Shown: piece by piece, positions 19,888-30,213 of the stretch
Numbering within the stretch: position 1 is the stretch's first letter
How the letters are laid out: each line of letters begins with the position of its first letter
Assembly (NCBI RefSeq): GCF_002865985.1
Contig: NZ_LNDD01000005.1
Coordinates: 1-64,000 of the forward strand
Origin: Thermotoga sp. SG1
GTDB taxonomy: Bacteria; Thermotogota; Thermotogae; Thermotogales; Thermotogaceae
DNA length: 64,000 nucleotides
Reading direction: 5' to 3'
The notes under the pieces: model-generated
What the model was told of the DNA's origin: nothing
Seen by the model: the letters and a program-made list of their open reading frames with translations, nothing else
Database searches by the model: none
Position numbers and translations under genes: made by a program

Positions 19888-22242
19888 TAGATAATCAAAG
19901 AGAGATTTCACACCGAAAAACCCGCCTGGTTTTTTGAGGACGATCTTTTCCCCGGGCTCAAGGAACAGGAAGTCGTCTTCTGGCAGTTCTTCTGAGAGAA
20001 TCTTGATACCAAAAGCAGGCCTTTCTGCTGTTATTTCGATTTCGTTCTCTTTTTCAATCACCGAGATCTCTGGATCTATAATGTCCATTTCTCTCCATTT
20101 TTTCAGGATCCTGTAGTTCTTGAAAGATCTGCCTTCTACCTTCACTTCTACAAAGAACGCCAGATCGGCCGAAGTGGAAACGGTATCCACCAGGATCACT
20201 GAATCCGCTGGTAACGTGACATCGTAGAGGTTTTCAAAAATCAGATCTCCTGACATTCTGTAGGCTGCAAATCTGACACTGGCTTTTTTAAGCTCTCTGA
20301 GATCGCTCACAACAAAAAGGCCCACCCTGTCATCGATTTTCTTCACAACTGGAAGTACGTCTGCGAAAAACCTTCTTGCGTAATAGTACAATGCTTTTGG
20401 TCTTTTGAAATAATCCACGGCAGACCAGCTGAAAACAGGCCAACTGTCGTTCAATTGCCAGAAGAGCGTTCCTGCCGTTTTGTATTTTCTGCTTCTCCAG
20501 TGTTCCACGCCGAACTTGATCGCCTCTGCCTGATTGAGCTGGGACAGATAAACAAAACTTTCGAAGTCTCTGCAACGGCCAAAGTTTCCGTAGATGAACC
20601 TGATGAGTCTTTCTTGTCCTTCGACCTGCTTGTTGTGCTTCAACATGACCGGATGAAATAGATCTCTTTCATGTGGTTTTGAGAAAAATTCAATCGTCTT
20701 CATATGGGGGGCTCCCTGAAAACCGAACTCGCTTATGAACTTTCCGCTGTCTTTTTCGTAATGATCGTAGTTCATCCAGTCGCTCCATACGTTCCAGACG
20801 TGCCTGTCACCTTCTTTTTCACTGTTTGCCTTCTCTCCACCGTATGGACTGGAAGGCCAGTACGGAGTTGCGGGATCTTCTTCCGCACATATTTTGGGAA
20901 AGTCGAAGAGATAGAGTCTGTTTCCCAGATTGATGCCGTCCACCTTTCTTGACATGTTACCCCATTCGTCAAATCCCCAGTTGTTCTCGTTGTTGCCACA
21001 CCACAAAACGATGGAGGGATGATACCTGAGCTTTCTCACGATCTTTCTTGCCTCATCGTTTGCTAGCTTTCTGAACCATGGCAGATGATCCGGATATTCT
21101 AAACATGCGTACATGAAATCCTGCCATACCATGATCCCAAGTTCGTCACACAGTTTGTAGAAATCTTCGCTCTCGTAGATCCCGCCACCCCAGACCCTCA
21201 ACATGTTCATGTTGGCATCTTTTGCCATCCTTACGAGTTTTTCGTAATCTTCTGTTTTCAGCCATGTGAGGATGTTGTCGGCCGGTATCCAGTTCGCTCC
21301 CCTTGCGAAGACTTTCTCACCGTTGATCTCGAAGATGAAAGTCTTTCCTTCGCCGTCTGGTTCCTGTAAAATCCTTACCTTTCTCAAACCGATTCTTTTC
21401 TCTTCCCTGTATACTTCTTTTTCCGATTCTTTCAGAACGAAGGTGAAATCATAAAGGTACGGTTCTCCAACATTCCAGGGATACCAGAGTTTTGCGTTCT
21501 TCAGGCTGAAAACACCCTCGAAGAACTTTTCACCGTTTTTCTCCATCACCTGGTAACTTCCCATCTTCTCGCCGTTTACAAAGACATCGACTACAAGGTC
21601 CCCTTCTCCATAAACGAACCCGTTCACTTTCACCACGGCATCCTTTCCTTTCAGATCAACAAGGTAAGCAGTGGAATCCTGAAGACGGGCTTTTCTGTAT
21701 GTTTCGATGTAAACGGGTCTCCAGATACCGCTTGTTACGATTCGAGCGCCCCAGTCCCACCCGTAGGAATACTGAGCTTTTCGAATGTAACCTCTGATAC
21801 TGTCCTCTGGGCCACCCAGCACCCCATAATTTTGTTCAAGGGTCTTTGGAACTTTCACAGGAGACTTTATGAACACCCTGAGATGATTCCTTTCTTTTAG
21901 TACATCTTTGATGTCGAAACGATACTCCAGGAACATGTCCTCTGCGCTTCCAAGATACACGTCGTTCAGGTAAATGTCGGCCAGAGTATCTATCCCCTCG
22001 AAGACAAGGTCGACCCTGTCCTCGTCTGAGAGATCTTCCTGAAAGTTGAACTCTCTCTCGTAGATCCACTCTCTATCTTCGATTTCTTTGAAAAGATCTT
22101 CGTTGGTTCCCACATAGGGATGGGGAAGTAATCCCTCTCTGACCAGGTCAGCCTGAACGACTCCCGGGACAAGTCCCACAAGGGAGAATTCCCCCTTCGA
22201 ATCTCTGATTTGCCATCTTCCATTGAGGTCGATTCGTCTCAT
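19879..22242 (-). CDS. Beta-mannosidase, GH2
   Basis: Releases mannose from the non-reducing end of manno-oligosaccharides. A GH2 enzyme of 787 residues: N-terminal sugar-binding and immunoglobulin-like domains, then the TIM barrel with WVWGGGIYESEDFY-like segment (MLRVWGGGIYESEDF), the acid/base glutamate in WCGNNENNWG, and the nucleophile glutamate in FISEFGFQGAP. No signal peptide, so it is intracellular and depends on oligosaccharide import. ATG 22242 follows AAGGAGGGAAAG; a longer frame to 22275 lacks an SD. It stands alone, divergent from lepA. Confidence 0.94.
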   Translation of the reverse strand: MRRIDLNGRWQIRDSKGEFSLVGLVPGVVQADLVREGLLPHPYVGTNEDLFKEIEDREWIYEREFNFQEDLSDEDRVDLVFEGIDTLADIYLNDVYLGSAEDMFLEYRFDIKDVLKERNHLRVFIKSPVKVPKTLEQNYGVLGGPEDSIRGYIRKAQYSYGWDWGARIVTSGIWRPVYIETYRKARLQDSTAYLVDLKGKDAVVKVNGFVYGEGDLVVDVFVNGEKMGSYQVMEKNGEKFFEGVFSLKNAKLWYPWNVGEPYLYDFTFVLKESEKEVYREEKRIGLRKVRILQEPDGEGKTFIFEINGEKVFARGANWIPADNILTWLKTEDYEKLVRMAKDANMNMLRVWGGGIYESEDFYKLCDELGIMVWQDFMYACLEYPDHLPWFRKLANDEARKIVRKLRYHPSIVLWCGNNENNWGFDEWGNMSRKVDGINLGNRLYLFDFPKICAEEDPATPYWPSSPYGGEKANSEKEGDRHVWNVWSDWMNYDHYEKDSGKFISEFGFQGAPHMKTIEFFSKPHERDLFHPVMLKHNKQVEGQERLIRFIYGNFGRCRDFESFVYLSQLNQAEAIKFGVEHWRSRKYKTAGTLFWQLNDSWPVFSWSAVDYFKRPKALYYYARRFFADVLPVVKKIDDRVGLFVVSDLRELKKASVRFAAYRMSGDLIFENLYDVTLPADSVILVDTVSTSADLAFFVEVKVEGRSFKNYRILKKWREMDIIDPEISVIEKENEIEITAERPAFGIKILSEELPEDDFLFLEPGEKIVLKKPGGFFGVKSLFDYLER

Positions 22243-22265
22243 AACTTTCCCTCCTTCCTTCTGAA

Positions 22266-22274
22266 TGTATATCA
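22266..22274 (-). promoter_or_regulatory. Possible extended -10 promoter for beta-mannosidase
   Basis: On the minus strand TGATATACA (22274 to 22266) fits an extended -10 (TGnTATACA), placing the start of transcription just before the AAGGAGG SD. No good -35 was found. Confidence 0.35.
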
Positions 22275-22296
22275 CAGGGAAGTTGAAAAAACGAAA

Positions 22297-22305
22297 TGGT
22301 AAAAT
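22297..22305 (+). promoter_or_regulatory. Possible extended -10 promoter for lepA
   Basis: TGGTAAAAT (22297-22305) fits an extended -10 element, with transcription expected near 22312, about 30 bases before the lepA start. The -35 region is poor. It would drive the 17-kb plus run beginning with lepA. Confidence 0.4.
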
Positions 22306-22343
22306 TCAAAAGTGAGGTTAATTTCTCCGGAGGTGATCTGTGG

Positions 22344-24161
22344 GTGTACAGACCCGACCTGATCAGGAACATCTGTATAATCGCTCACATTGACCACGGT
22401 AAAACAACCCTTGTGGACAGGATTCTCGAGATCACAAACACAGTGGATAAAAGAAAAATGAGAGACCAGTACCTGGATATGATGGACATAGAAAGAGAGC
22501 GTGGGATCACGATAAAGGCCCAGCCAGTGAAGGTTATGTACACAGCCGAAGACGGGAACACCTACGAGATAAACATAATCGATACACCGGGCCATGTGGA
22601 TTTCTCCTACGAAGTGGGAAGAAGCATGGCAGCCTGTGAAGGAGCAGTGCTGCTTGTGGATGCAACCCAGGGAGTGGAGGCACAGACCGTCGCACACACT
22701 TATCTTGCCATAGAGCACGACCTGGAGATAATCCCCGTGATAAACAAGATAGATCTTCCAAACGCCAACATCGAAGAGACAGCCCTTGAGATAAAGGACC
22801 TTCTCGGTGTGAAAGACGAAGAAATACTGCTCGTCAGTGCCAAGGAAGGTACGGGTGTTAGAGAACTTCTTGAGGCCATAGTTAAAAGAGTTCCTCCACC
22901 TAAGGGGGACATCAACGGAAAACTCAAAGCACTCATATTCGACGCCAAATACGACAACTACAAAGGTATTATCGTTCACATTCGTCTCTTCGATGGGCAG
23001 ATCAAGCCCGGCGATCGTATCATGACCTTTTCAAACAAAAAGGTCTACGAAGTGCAGGAAGTCGGGGTGTTTTTGCCAGAGATGACACCAGTGGACGCAC
23101 TCAGCGCGGGAGAGGTTGGATATGTGATAGCGGGTATAAAAGAAGTGGGAGACGCCCGGGTGGGAGACACCATAACATCAGCCGACGATCCAGTAGAAGA
23201 GCCGCTTCCAGGATACAGAGAAATAAAACCCATGGTATTTGCGGGGATGTTTCCAGGACTTCCAGAGTACTATGAGGAGCTCAGAAAAGCCCTTGAAAAG
23301 TTGAAACTCAACGATTCTGCCCTGCAATTTGAACCCACCATGTCTCCTGCACTGGGATTCGGTTTCAGATGTGGTTTTCTCGGACCTCTTCATATGGACG
23401 TTGTGAGAGAAAGAATAGAGAGAGAATTCGATCTGGCAGTCATTTTGACGGCTCCGAACGTCAGGTACAAAGTTGTTTTGAGAAACGGGGAAGAACTGGA
23501 GATCACCGATCCCTCAAAGTTTCCAGAAGAGGGAGAAATACTGGAAGTGTACGAACCCTACGTTGATCTTTCGATCATAACGCCCACCGATTACATAGGA
23601 CCACTCATCAATCTCGTTCAGAACGAAAAGAGAGGAGAACTCAGGGCAACAGAGAACGCCGGGAGAAATCGTGTGATACTGAGGTTTGATGCTCCTCTTT
23701 CTGAGATAATCTACGACTTCTTTGATAAAATGAAGGCAGTGAGCAGAGGCTATGCTTCGATGGATTACGAATTCAAAGAGTACAGAAAGAGCGACCTGGT
23801 GAAAGTGACGATTCTGGTCAACAAAGAACCCGTCGATGCACTCTCTTTCGTCGTTCATAGATCGAAGGCTTATCCAGTGGCAAAAAAGATGGTGGAAAAA
23901 TTGAAAGAGTTGATTCCGAGACATCAATTTCAGATACCGATTCAGGCAAAAGCAGGAGGCAGGATAATAGCAAGAGCCGATATAAAAGCGCTCAGAAAGG
24001 ACGTCCTTGCCAAGTGTTACGGTGGGGATGTGACAAGAAAGATGAAGCTTCTGGAAAAACAAAAGGAGGGAAAGAAAAGACTCAGGGAGATAGGACGTGT
24101 TACCATTCCCCAGGAGGCATTCCTGGCCCTTCTGAAGATAGGAGAAGGTGATGAAAAGTGA
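22344..24161 (+). CDS. lepA: Elongation factor 4 (LepA)
   Basis: Ribosome-associated GTPase that back-translocates or assists stalled ribosomes. G1 motif [10 protein letters not shown]2/G3 region [10 protein letters not shown] and DTPGHVDF, G4 NKIDLP, and the family C-terminal domain with [22 protein letters not shown] 22344 gives 605 residues starting YRPDLIRNI and follows GGAGGTGATCT, an SD fully complementary to the 16S rRNA end; ATG 22296 would add 16 non-conserved residues before the SD. Confidence 0.95.
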   Translation: MYRPDLIRNICIIAHIDHGKTTLVDRILEITNTVDKRKMRDQYLDMMDIERERGITIKAQPVKVMYTAEDGNTYEINIIDTPGHVDFSYEVGRSMAACEGAVLLVDATQGVEAQTVAHTYLAIEHDLEIIPVINKIDLPNANIEETALEIKDLLGVKDEEILLVSAKEGTGVRELLEAIVKRVPPPKGDINGKLKALIFDAKYDNYKGIIVHIRLFDGQIKPGDRIMTFSNKKVYEVQEVGVFLPEMTPVDALSAGEVGYVIAGIKEVGDARVGDTITSADDPVEEPLPGYREIKPMVFAGMFPGLPEYYEELRKALEKLKLNDSALQFEPTMSPALGFGFRCGFLGPLHMDVVRERIEREFDLAVILTAPNVRYKVVLRNGEELEITDPSKFPEEGEILEVYEPYVDLSIITPTDYIGPLINLVQNEKRGELRATENAGRNRVILRFDAPLSEIIYDFFDKMKAVSRGYASMDYEFKEYRKSDLVKVTILVNKEPVDALSFVVHRSKAYPVAKKMVEKLKELIPRHQFQIPIQAKAGGRIIARADIKALRKDVLAKCYGGDVTRKMKLLEKQKEGKKRLREIGRVTIPQEAFLALLKIGEGDEK

Positions 24162-24622
24162 GATGGATCCTTCTTGGAGCACTTGTTTTTCTTCTCTCTG
24201 CTTGCTCGTTTTTTCAAATAGAGGTTCCACCCGATGCCTACTCTGTGGAGACCGCTCTTCAGATACTGGAGAATCAAGAGTACAGACTGGTAGACATCAA
24301 AGAGGTGGATCAATACAGAGAAGTGGAAATGAAGGGAAAAGTAGCCATCTTCGAGTCGAAAACCGGAGATGTTTTGCTTCTTTATGCATACAGGGGAGAA
24401 GATGTCAAGCGGGTATGGAATGCGGTAAAAAAGAAGACGGGTTTTCTCTCGGTGAGAAGCATCTTGGAATTGCCAAACATGGGAAAGTTTTCCACGGTAG
24501 TGGACGGAAAAAGGATCGTTTCCTGGTGGAAAAAGAGCTGGTTTTTCACTGTGGAAGGTCGAAACGGAGTTGACGAGTTTGTGAAGCACGTGTTCAGAGT
24601 GTACGGGGTGTTGAAAGGATGA
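24158..24622 (+). CDS. Predicted lipoprotein of unknown function
   Basis: 154 residues. The N-terminal signal [12 protein letters not shown] ends in a lipobox (LSAC), so the cysteine near residue 16 should be lipidated and the protein anchored to a membrane. The remaining domain is mixed alpha/beta with no motif I recognise. GTG 24158 overlaps the lepA stop (GTGA) and the gene is coupled to the phosphodiesterase gene by ATGA. Confidence 0.8.
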   Translation: MRWILLGALVFLLSACSFFQIEVPPDAYSVETALQILENQEYRLVDIKEVDQYREVEMKGKVAIFESKTGDVLLLYAYRGEDVKRVWNAVKKKTGFLSVRSILELPNMGKFSTVVDGKRIVSWWKKSWFFTVEGRNGVDEFVKHVFRVYGVLKG

Positions 24623-25287
24623 TCGTACTTGGCCACAGGGGCTATTCAGCGAAGTACCTGGAAAACACCCTGGAAGCGTTCATCAAGGCCATCGAATGCG
24701 GTGCGGATGGTGTGGAACTCGATGTGAGGCTTTCAAAGGATGGAAAAGTGGTGGTGTCACACGATGAGGATTTGAAAAGACTGTTTGGAAAGGATCTGAA
24801 AGTGAAAGATGCCACGCTCGATGAGTTGAAAGAGCTTTCAGATGGAAAGATAACTACTCTGGACGAGGTGTACGAACACATCTCTGACGACAAGATCGTG
24901 AACGTTGAAATAAAAGAACGGAGAGCGGCCAGACCTGCCCTTGAGCTTTCGAAAGGCAGAAAAAACGTGATCTTTTCTTCTTTCGACCTGGACCTCCTGG
25001 ATGAAGAGTTCAAAGGGGCAAGATACGGATATCTCATAGACGAGGAAAACTACGGGGACATCCAGAGCTTTGTTGATCGTGTTGAAAGAGAACGTCCTTA
25101 TTCTCTCCACATTCCGTACCAAGCATTCGAAAGCGAGTTCGTGACAGAACTTTGTGATAGGTTCAGAGAAAAAGGCATCAGAATCTTCGTCTGGACCCTG
25201 AACGATCCTGGGATTTTCCAGAGGATAAAGGCTCATATCGATGGTATCATAACGGACGAAGTGGAGCTTTTCTCGAAAATGAGGTGA
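24619..25287 (+). CDS. glpQ: Glycerophosphodiester phosphodiesterase
   Basis: Hydrolyses glycerophosphodiesters to sn-glycerol 3-phosphate and an alcohol. TIM-barrel GDPD family: GHRGYSAKYLENT with the catalytic histidine, GADGVELDVRLSKDG and VVVSHDEDL with the metal ligands and second histidine, FVWTLND near the end. 222 residues, no signal peptide, so cytosolic. ATGA overlap upstream. Confidence 0.92.
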   Translation: MIVLGHRGYSAKYLENTLEAFIKAIECGADGVELDVRLSKDGKVVVSHDEDLKRLFGKDLKVKDATLDELKELSDGKITTLDEVYEHISDDKIVNVEIKERRAARPALELSKGRKNVIFSSFDLDLLDEEFKGARYGYLIDEENYGDIQSFVDRVERERPYSLHIPYQAFESEFVTELCDRFREKGIRIFVWTLNDPGIFQRIKAHIDGIITDEVELFSKMR

Positions 25288-25292
25288 AAAGC

Positions 25293-25658
25293 ATGGAATA
25301 CAGAAAATTCGTCGAGACCAGACGAAAACTGAACGAGAAGGTGCTCTCCAAGGGAACGTTGATCACCAAACGATTCTTCAACTTGGACACGTCCGTGTAC
25401 AGACCGGGAAAACTCGACACGAAAACCAAAGAGTTGATGGGACTTGTTGCATCGATGGTCTTGAGGTGCGATGACTGTATAAGGTACCATCTTGTGAGAT
25501 GTGTACAGGAAGGTCTGAGCGACGAAGAAATATTCGAGGCCTTCGATGTAGCCCTTGTAGTAGGAGGATCGATCGTGATTCCACACCTGAGACGAGCGGT
25601 GGATTTTCTGGAGGAACTCAGGGGGATGCAAGAAAATGGCGAGACTATTTCTCTTTGA
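25293..25658 (+). CDS. AhpD-like / carboxymuconolactone decarboxylase family protein
   Basis: Small all-helical protein of 121 residues with the AhpD-type redox motif CDDCIRYH (CxxC plus histidine), typical of peroxidase-linked disulfide reductases in this family. ATG 25293 lies 6 nt after GAGGTGA, which overlaps the glpQ stop; GTG 25284 is inside that SD. Physiological partner unknown. Its 3' end overlaps polA by 23 bp. Confidence 0.85.
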   Translation: MEYRKFVETRRKLNEKVLSKGTLITKRFFNLDTSVYRPGKLDTKTKELMGLVASMVLRCDDCIRYHLVRCVQEGLSDEEIFEAFDVALVVGGSIVIPHLRRAVDFLEELRGMQENGETISL

Positions 25659-28317
25659 TGGCACAGCCCTGGCCTACAGGGCATATTACGCCCTCGACAG
25701 ATCTCTTTCCACATCCACGGGAATTCCAACGAACGCTGTCTATGGCGTTGCCAGGATGCTCGTGAAATTCATAAAGGAACACATAATACCTGAAAAGGAC
25801 TACGCAGCTGTGGCCTTCGACAAGAAGGCAGCAACGTTCAGACACAAACTGCTCGAAGCGTACAAGGCGCAAAGACCAAAGACGCCGGATCTTCTAGTTC
25901 AGCAGTTACCTTACATCAAGCGTCTGATAGAAGCACTTGGTTTCAAAGTACTGGAGCTGGCGGGATACGAAGCGGACGATATCATCGCCACGCTTGCAGT
26001 CAAGGGTTGCACGTTTTTCGATGAGATTTTCATAATAACCGGTGACAAGGACATGCTTCAACTTGTAAACGAGAAGATAAAAGTCTGGAGAATCGTCAAG
26101 GGGATATCGGATCTTGAGCTTTACGATTCGAAAAAGGTGAAAGAAAGATATGGTGTGGAACCACATCAGATACCAGATTTTCTAGCACTGACGGGAGACG
26201 AGATAGACAACATTCCCGGTGTAACGGGAATAGGTGAAAAAACCGCTGTACAACTTCTTGGCAAGTACAAAAATCTTGAAGACATTCTAGAGCATGCCCG
26301 TGAACTTCCCCAGAGAGTGGGAAAGGCTCTCTTGAGAGACAGGGAGGTTGCCATCCTCAGCAAAAAACTTGCAACTTTGGTGACGAACGCACCCGTTGAA
26401 GTGGACTGGGAAGAGATGAAATACGGGGGATACGACAAGAAAAAACTGCTTCCGATATTGAAAGAACTGGAGTTTGCTTCCATCATGAAAGAACTTCAGC
26501 TGTACGAAGAAGCAGAACCAACCGGATACGAGATCGTAAGGGATCAAAAGACCTTCGAAGATCTCATCGAAAAGCTGAAGGAGGTTCCATCTTTTGCCCT
26601 GGACCTTGAAACGTCCTCTCTGGATCCGTTCAACTGTGAGATAATCGGCATCTCCGTGTCGTTCAAACCGAAAACGGCCTATTACATTCCGCTTCACCAT
26701 AGAAACGCCCAGAATCTCGATGAAACACTGGTACTGTCGAAATTGAAAGAAATCCTTGAAGATCCGTCTTCGAAGATCGTGGGGCAGAATCTGAAGTACG
26801 ACTACAAGGTTCTTATGGTAAAGGGTATATCGCCGGTTTATCCGCATTTTGATACGATGATAGCCGCATACTTGCTGGAGCCAAACGAGAAAAAATTCAA
26901 CCTCGAGGATCTGTCTTTGAAATTTCTCGGATACAAAATGACGTCCTACCAAGAGCTGATGTCGTTTTCCTCACCACTTTTTGGTTTCAGCTTTGCGGAT
27001 GTTCCGGTGGACAAGGCTGCGAACTACTCCTGCGAAGATGCAGACATCACTTATAGGCTCTACAAGATACTCAGCATGAAACTCCATGAGATGGAACTCG
27101 AGAATGTCTTCTACAGGATAGAGATGCCTCTTGTGAACGTTCTTGCACGCATGGAACTGAACGGAGTGTATGTGGACACAGAATTCCTGAAAAAGCTCTC
27201 GGAGGAGTACGGCAAAAAGCTCGAGGAACTCGCCGAAAAAATTTATCAGATAGCAGGTGAACCTTTCAACATCAATTCTCCAAAACAGGTTTCAAAGATT
27301 CTTTTTGAGAAGTTAGGGATAAAACCCCGTGGTAAGACAACGAAAACAGGAGAGTACTCCACCAGGATAGAAGTGCTGGAAGAGATAGCGAACGAACATG
27401 AGATAGTACCCCTCATTCTCGAGTACAGAAAGATCCAGAAATTGAAATCGACCTATATAGACACCCTTCCGAAACTTGTGAACCCGAAAACCGGAAGAAT
27501 TCATGCATCTTTCCACCAAACCGGTACCGCCACTGGCAGGTTGAGTAGCAGCGATCCAAACCTTCAGAACCTCCCGACGAAGAGCGAAGAGGGAAAAGAA
27601 ATCAGAAAAGCGATTGTGCCCCAGGATCCAGACTGGTGGATCGTCAGTGCGGATTACTCCCAAATAGAACTCAGAATCCTCGCTCATCTCAGTGGTGATG
27701 AGAACCTTGTGAAGGCCTTCGAGGAGGGCATCGATGTACACACCCTGACTGCTTCCAGGATCTACAACGTAAAGCCAGAAGAAGTGAACGAGGAGATGCG
27801 ACGGGTTGGAAAGATGGTGAACTTCTCTATAATATACGGTGTCACACCGTACGGCCTTTCCGTGAGACTTGGAATACCGGTTAAAGAGGCAGAAAAGATG
27901 ATCATTAGCTATTTCACGCTGTATCCAAAGGTGCGAAGCTACATCCAGCAAGTTGTTGCAGAGGCAAAAGAGAAGGGTTACGTCAGGACTCTCTTTGGAA
28001 GAAAAAGAGATATTCCCCAGCTCATGGCAAGGGATAAGAACACCCAGTCCGAAGGCGAAAGAATCGCAATAAACACCCCCATCCAGGGAACGGCGGCAGA
28101 TATAATAAAATTGGCCATGATAGATATAGACGAGGAGTTGAGAAGAAGAAAGATGAAATCCAAAATGATCATTCAGGTTCATGACGAACTGGTCTTCGAG
28201 GTTCCCGATGAGGAAAAAGAAGAACTAGTTGATCTGGTGAAGAACAAAATGACAAACGTGGTAAAACTCTCTGTGCCTCTTGAGGTTGACATAAGCATCG
28301 GAAAAAGCTGGTCTTGA
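25636..28317 (+). CDS. polA: DNA polymerase I
   Basis: 893 residues. N-terminal 5' nuclease (about 1-290, with YEADDIIATLA and TGDKDMLQL). The 3'-5' exonuclease is intact: FALDLETSS places Asp323 and Glu325. Polymerase motifs A (DYSQIELRILAHLSGD), B (RRVGKMVNFSIIYG) and C (QVHDELVFE) are present. The phenylalanine in motif B rather than tyrosine is normal for the native enzyme. From memory the sequence is closest to the T. neapolitana polymerase. The start lies inside the AhpD-like gene. Confidence 0.98.
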   Translation: MARLFLFDGTALAYRAYYALDRSLSTSTGIPTNAVYGVARMLVKFIKEHIIPEKDYAAVAFDKKAATFRHKLLEAYKAQRPKTPDLLVQQLPYIKRLIEALGFKVLELAGYEADDIIATLAVKGCTFFDEIFIITGDKDMLQLVNEKIKVWRIVKGISDLELYDSKKVKERYGVEPHQIPDFLALTGDEIDNIPGVTGIGEKTAVQLLGKYKNLEDILEHARELPQRVGKALLRDREVAILSKKLATLVTNAPVEVDWEEMKYGGYDKKKLLPILKELEFASIMKELQLYEEAEPTGYEIVRDQKTFEDLIEKLKEVPSFALDLETSSLDPFNCEIIGISVSFKPKTAYYIPLHHRNAQNLDETLVLSKLKEILEDPSSKIVGQNLKYDYKVLMVKGISPVYPHFDTMIAAYLLEPNEKKFNLEDLSLKFLGYKMTSYQELMSFSSPLFGFSFADVPVDKAANYSCEDADITYRLYKILSMKLHEMELENVFYRIEMPLVNVLARMELNGVYVDTEFLKKLSEEYGKKLEELAEKIYQIAGEPFNINSPKQVSKILFEKLGIKPRGKTTKTGEYSTRIEVLEEIANEHEIVPLILEYRKIQKLKSTYIDTLPKLVNPKTGRIHASFHQTGTATGRLSSSDPNLQNLPTKSEEGKEIRKAIVPQDPDWWIVSADYSQIELRILAHLSGDENLVKAFEEGIDVHTLTASRIYNVKPEEVNEEMRRVGKMVNFSIIYGVTPYGLSVRLGIPVKEAEKMIISYFTLYPKVRSYIQQVVAEAKEKGYVRTLFGRKRDIPQLMARDKNTQSEGERIAINTPIQGTAADIIKLAMIDIDEELRRRKMKSKMIIQVHDELVFEVPDEEKEELVDLVKNKMTNVVKLSVPLEVDISIGKSWS

Positions 28318-28330
28318 AGGAGGAATTGGT

Positions 28331-28795
28331 ATGGATGCGAAAATAGTGAACGCCCTCATCGGATCTGTGTACGAGACCATAAAGAGTGTTTTGAGGGTGG
28401 ATCCAAAGCTTGGGAAGCCTTCTGTTGTGCCACACATAGAGATTCCCCACTCGATGGTTACCGTTATCGGTGTAACGGGTAGTATAGAAGGAAGCCTGAT
28501 TTATTCCTTTTCTTCAGAAACGGCTCTAAAAGTTGTTTCTGCGATGATGGGCATGGAGTACGGGCAGCTTGATGAACTTGCCATGAGCGCCATAGGAGAA
28601 CTTGGAAACATGACGGCCGGAAAACTCGCGATGAAACTTGAAACTCTTGGGAAACACGTTGATATCACACCTCCCACGGTGGTGAGCGGGAAAGAACTCA
28701 AGATAAAAAGTTTTGGAACTGTTTTGAAACTGCCGCTCTCTGTTTTCTCAAACGAGGACTTCGATCTTCATCTGTCTGTGAAGAGCGGAGGGTGA
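28331..28795 (+). CDS. cheX: Chemotaxis phosphatase CheX
   Basis: Dephosphorylates CheY-P to end the motor signal. 154 residues with the single CheX active-site pattern ExxN in AIGELGNMTAGK (Glu90, Asn93). SD AAGGAGG. It sits between polA and the ATP synthase genes rather than with other chemotaxis genes. Stop and next start overlap (GTGATG). Confidence 0.92.
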   Translation: MDAKIVNALIGSVYETIKSVLRVDPKLGKPSVVPHIEIPHSMVTVIGVTGSIEGSLIYSFSSETALKVVSAMMGMEYGQLDELAMSAIGELGNMTAGKLAMKLETLGKHVDITPPTVVSGKELKIKSFGTVLKLPLSVFSNEDFDLHLSVKSGG

Positions 28796-29082
28796 TGAAT
28801 ATTTCAAAGAATCTTTTTAGGGACTTCGGGAAATACAACATGGTTGTCATGTTTACGACAACACTGATATCGAACATAGTGGTAGGGGCTCTGCTTGGGT
28901 ACTATCTGGACAAATGGACGTTTAAGAATGGAATTTTACTCTTTGTTTTTACAATTTTAGGGATTTTTTCTGGTTTGTATAACGGTTTCAAAATACTTTT
29001 GAAAGAATCCGAGAGGTATGATAAAAGTGAAAAGGTTAACAAAAAAGATGACAGCAGCGATAGCAATTCTGGGACTGGTTGA
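28795..29082 (+). CDS. F0F1 ATPase accessory protein AtpZ/AtpI-like
   Basis: 95 residues with two membrane segments (about 15-36 and 46-66) and a polar serine/lysine-rich tail (SEKVNKKDDSSDSN). It matches the small AtpZ-type protein at the head of atp operons, thought to help assembly or divalent-ion supply for the ring. ATG 28795 overlaps the cheX stop; GTG 28792 is an alternative. The last 65 bp overlap the next gene in another frame. Confidence 0.78.
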   Translation: MNISKNLFRDFGKYNMVVMFTTTLISNIVVGALLGYYLDKWTFKNGILLFVFTILGIFSGLYNGFKILLKESERYDKSEKVNKKDDSSDSNSGTG

Positions 29083-29368
29083 AGCGATCATCTTCAGTTT
29101 GATCTTCGGATTTGAAAAGGGATGGGGACCGATTCTTGGAAGTGTTGGAGCGATTGCAAATCTCTTCTCTCTGAAGAAAGATATAGAGAGAATGGTAGCC
29201 AGAAAGACAACGAAAGGCTGGGTTTTAGGGTATCTGGGCCGGTACACGTTCAACGCTGCTCTTTTTCTGATAGGTGGGTTGGTATCGCTTGAAACACTCA
29301 TCGGTGTCTTTGTTGGACTGATGAACCTGAAAATCGTTTCTTTCATTGCCTGGAGGTGGCTGGATTGA
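29018..29368 (+). CDS. atpI: ATP synthase I-like membrane protein
   Basis: 116 residues, about four hydrophobic segments (residues 12-31, 36-50, 72-90, 93-112), typical of the AtpI family that helps c-ring assembly. It overlaps the end of the preceding gene by 65 bp. Several starts are possible (ATG 29018, GTG 29027, ATG 29048); GTG 29027 has the better distance from GAGAGG. Confidence 0.75.
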   Translation: MIKVKRLTKKMTAAIAILGLVEAIIFSLIFGFEKGWGPILGSVGAIANLFSLKKDIERMVARKTTKGWVLGYLGRYTFNAALFLIGGLVSLETLIGVFVGLMNLKIVSFIAWRWLD

Positions 29369-30207
29369 AGATCACGTTCAGCAAAAAAGAGAAAATATTC
29401 CTCTCGATCTTCATTGCGGCTTACGTAGTGGTTGCTATTTTGAACATTCAGCAGTTGAAAAAGACTCCGATGGAAGAGATCTTCGGAGGTCTTGGGAAAA
29501 GGTGGATAGTGGATATAAACGGTTTCAGGTTCAACCCGATGACGATAATGGTGGGAGCCGGTATAGCCGTTCTTCTCATCCTCATTGCGTACAGATTGAG
29601 AAGGTTTGAACTGGTACCGAACAGAAAACAGGCACTCATGGAGTCTATCCTTGAAACCTTCTATGAGATCGTCGATGAGTCGATACCGGACAAGAGGTTT
29701 GTAAAACCCACCTTTGTGATCGCGACCACACTGTTTCTTTTCATAGCCTTCTCCAACGTGATCGGCGGGGCGGTACCTGGAATAAACGTTGTCGCTGCCG
29801 AAGATGGATCCATCCAGAAAATCACCCTCTTTTCTGACATCTGGCCCGCTCCCACGGGAGATCTGAACACGAACCTCACCTACGCCGTCCTTGTTTTGAT
29901 CATCAGTCACGTGTTTGCAATAAAATCCAAGGGATTCAAAGAGTGGCTGAAAACCTGGTTCTATCCGAATCCTGTGATGTTCCCGATAAACCTCATCGGT
30001 GAACTGGCAAAACCCATTTCTCATTCTTTGAGGTTGTTTGGTAACATAGGTGGTGGTGCCATACTCGTTTACATTCTCTCTTACATGACGAAGTACTTCT
30101 TTGCACCCATAGTCTTCTGGGGATTCTTTGGGATATTCGTGGGACTGGTGCAGGCTTTCGTGTTCAGTATGCTCGCTGTTGCATACATCAGTTCACAACT
30201 TTCGTGA
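29365..30207 (+). CDS. atpB: ATP synthase F0 subunit a
   Basis: Stator channel subunit that passes ions to the c ring. Multi-spanning, 280 residues. The essential arginine is in the conserved helix GELAKPISHSLRLFGN. TTG 29365 lies 8 nt after GGAGG and overlaps the atpI stop (TTGA); the GTG at 29356 is part of the SD. Confidence 0.93.
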   Translation: MKITFSKKEKIFLSIFIAAYVVVAILNIQQLKKTPMEEIFGGLGKRWIVDINGFRFNPMTIMVGAGIAVLLILIAYRLRRFELVPNRKQALMESILETFYEIVDESIPDKRFVKPTFVIATTLFLFIAFSNVIGGAVPGINVVAAEDGSIQKITLFSDIWPAPTGDLNTNLTYAVLVLIISHVFAIKSKGFKEWLKTWFYPNPVMFPINLIGELAKPISHSLRLFGNIGGGAILVYILSYMTKYFFAPIVFWGFFGIFVGLVQAFVFSMLAVAYISSQLS

Positions 30208-30213
30208 GGAGGG

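Noticed and set aside
21990-22372. Small minus-strand frames around the beta-mannosidase start
   Set aside because: Out-of-frame shadows of the N-terminal domain without SD or homologous content.
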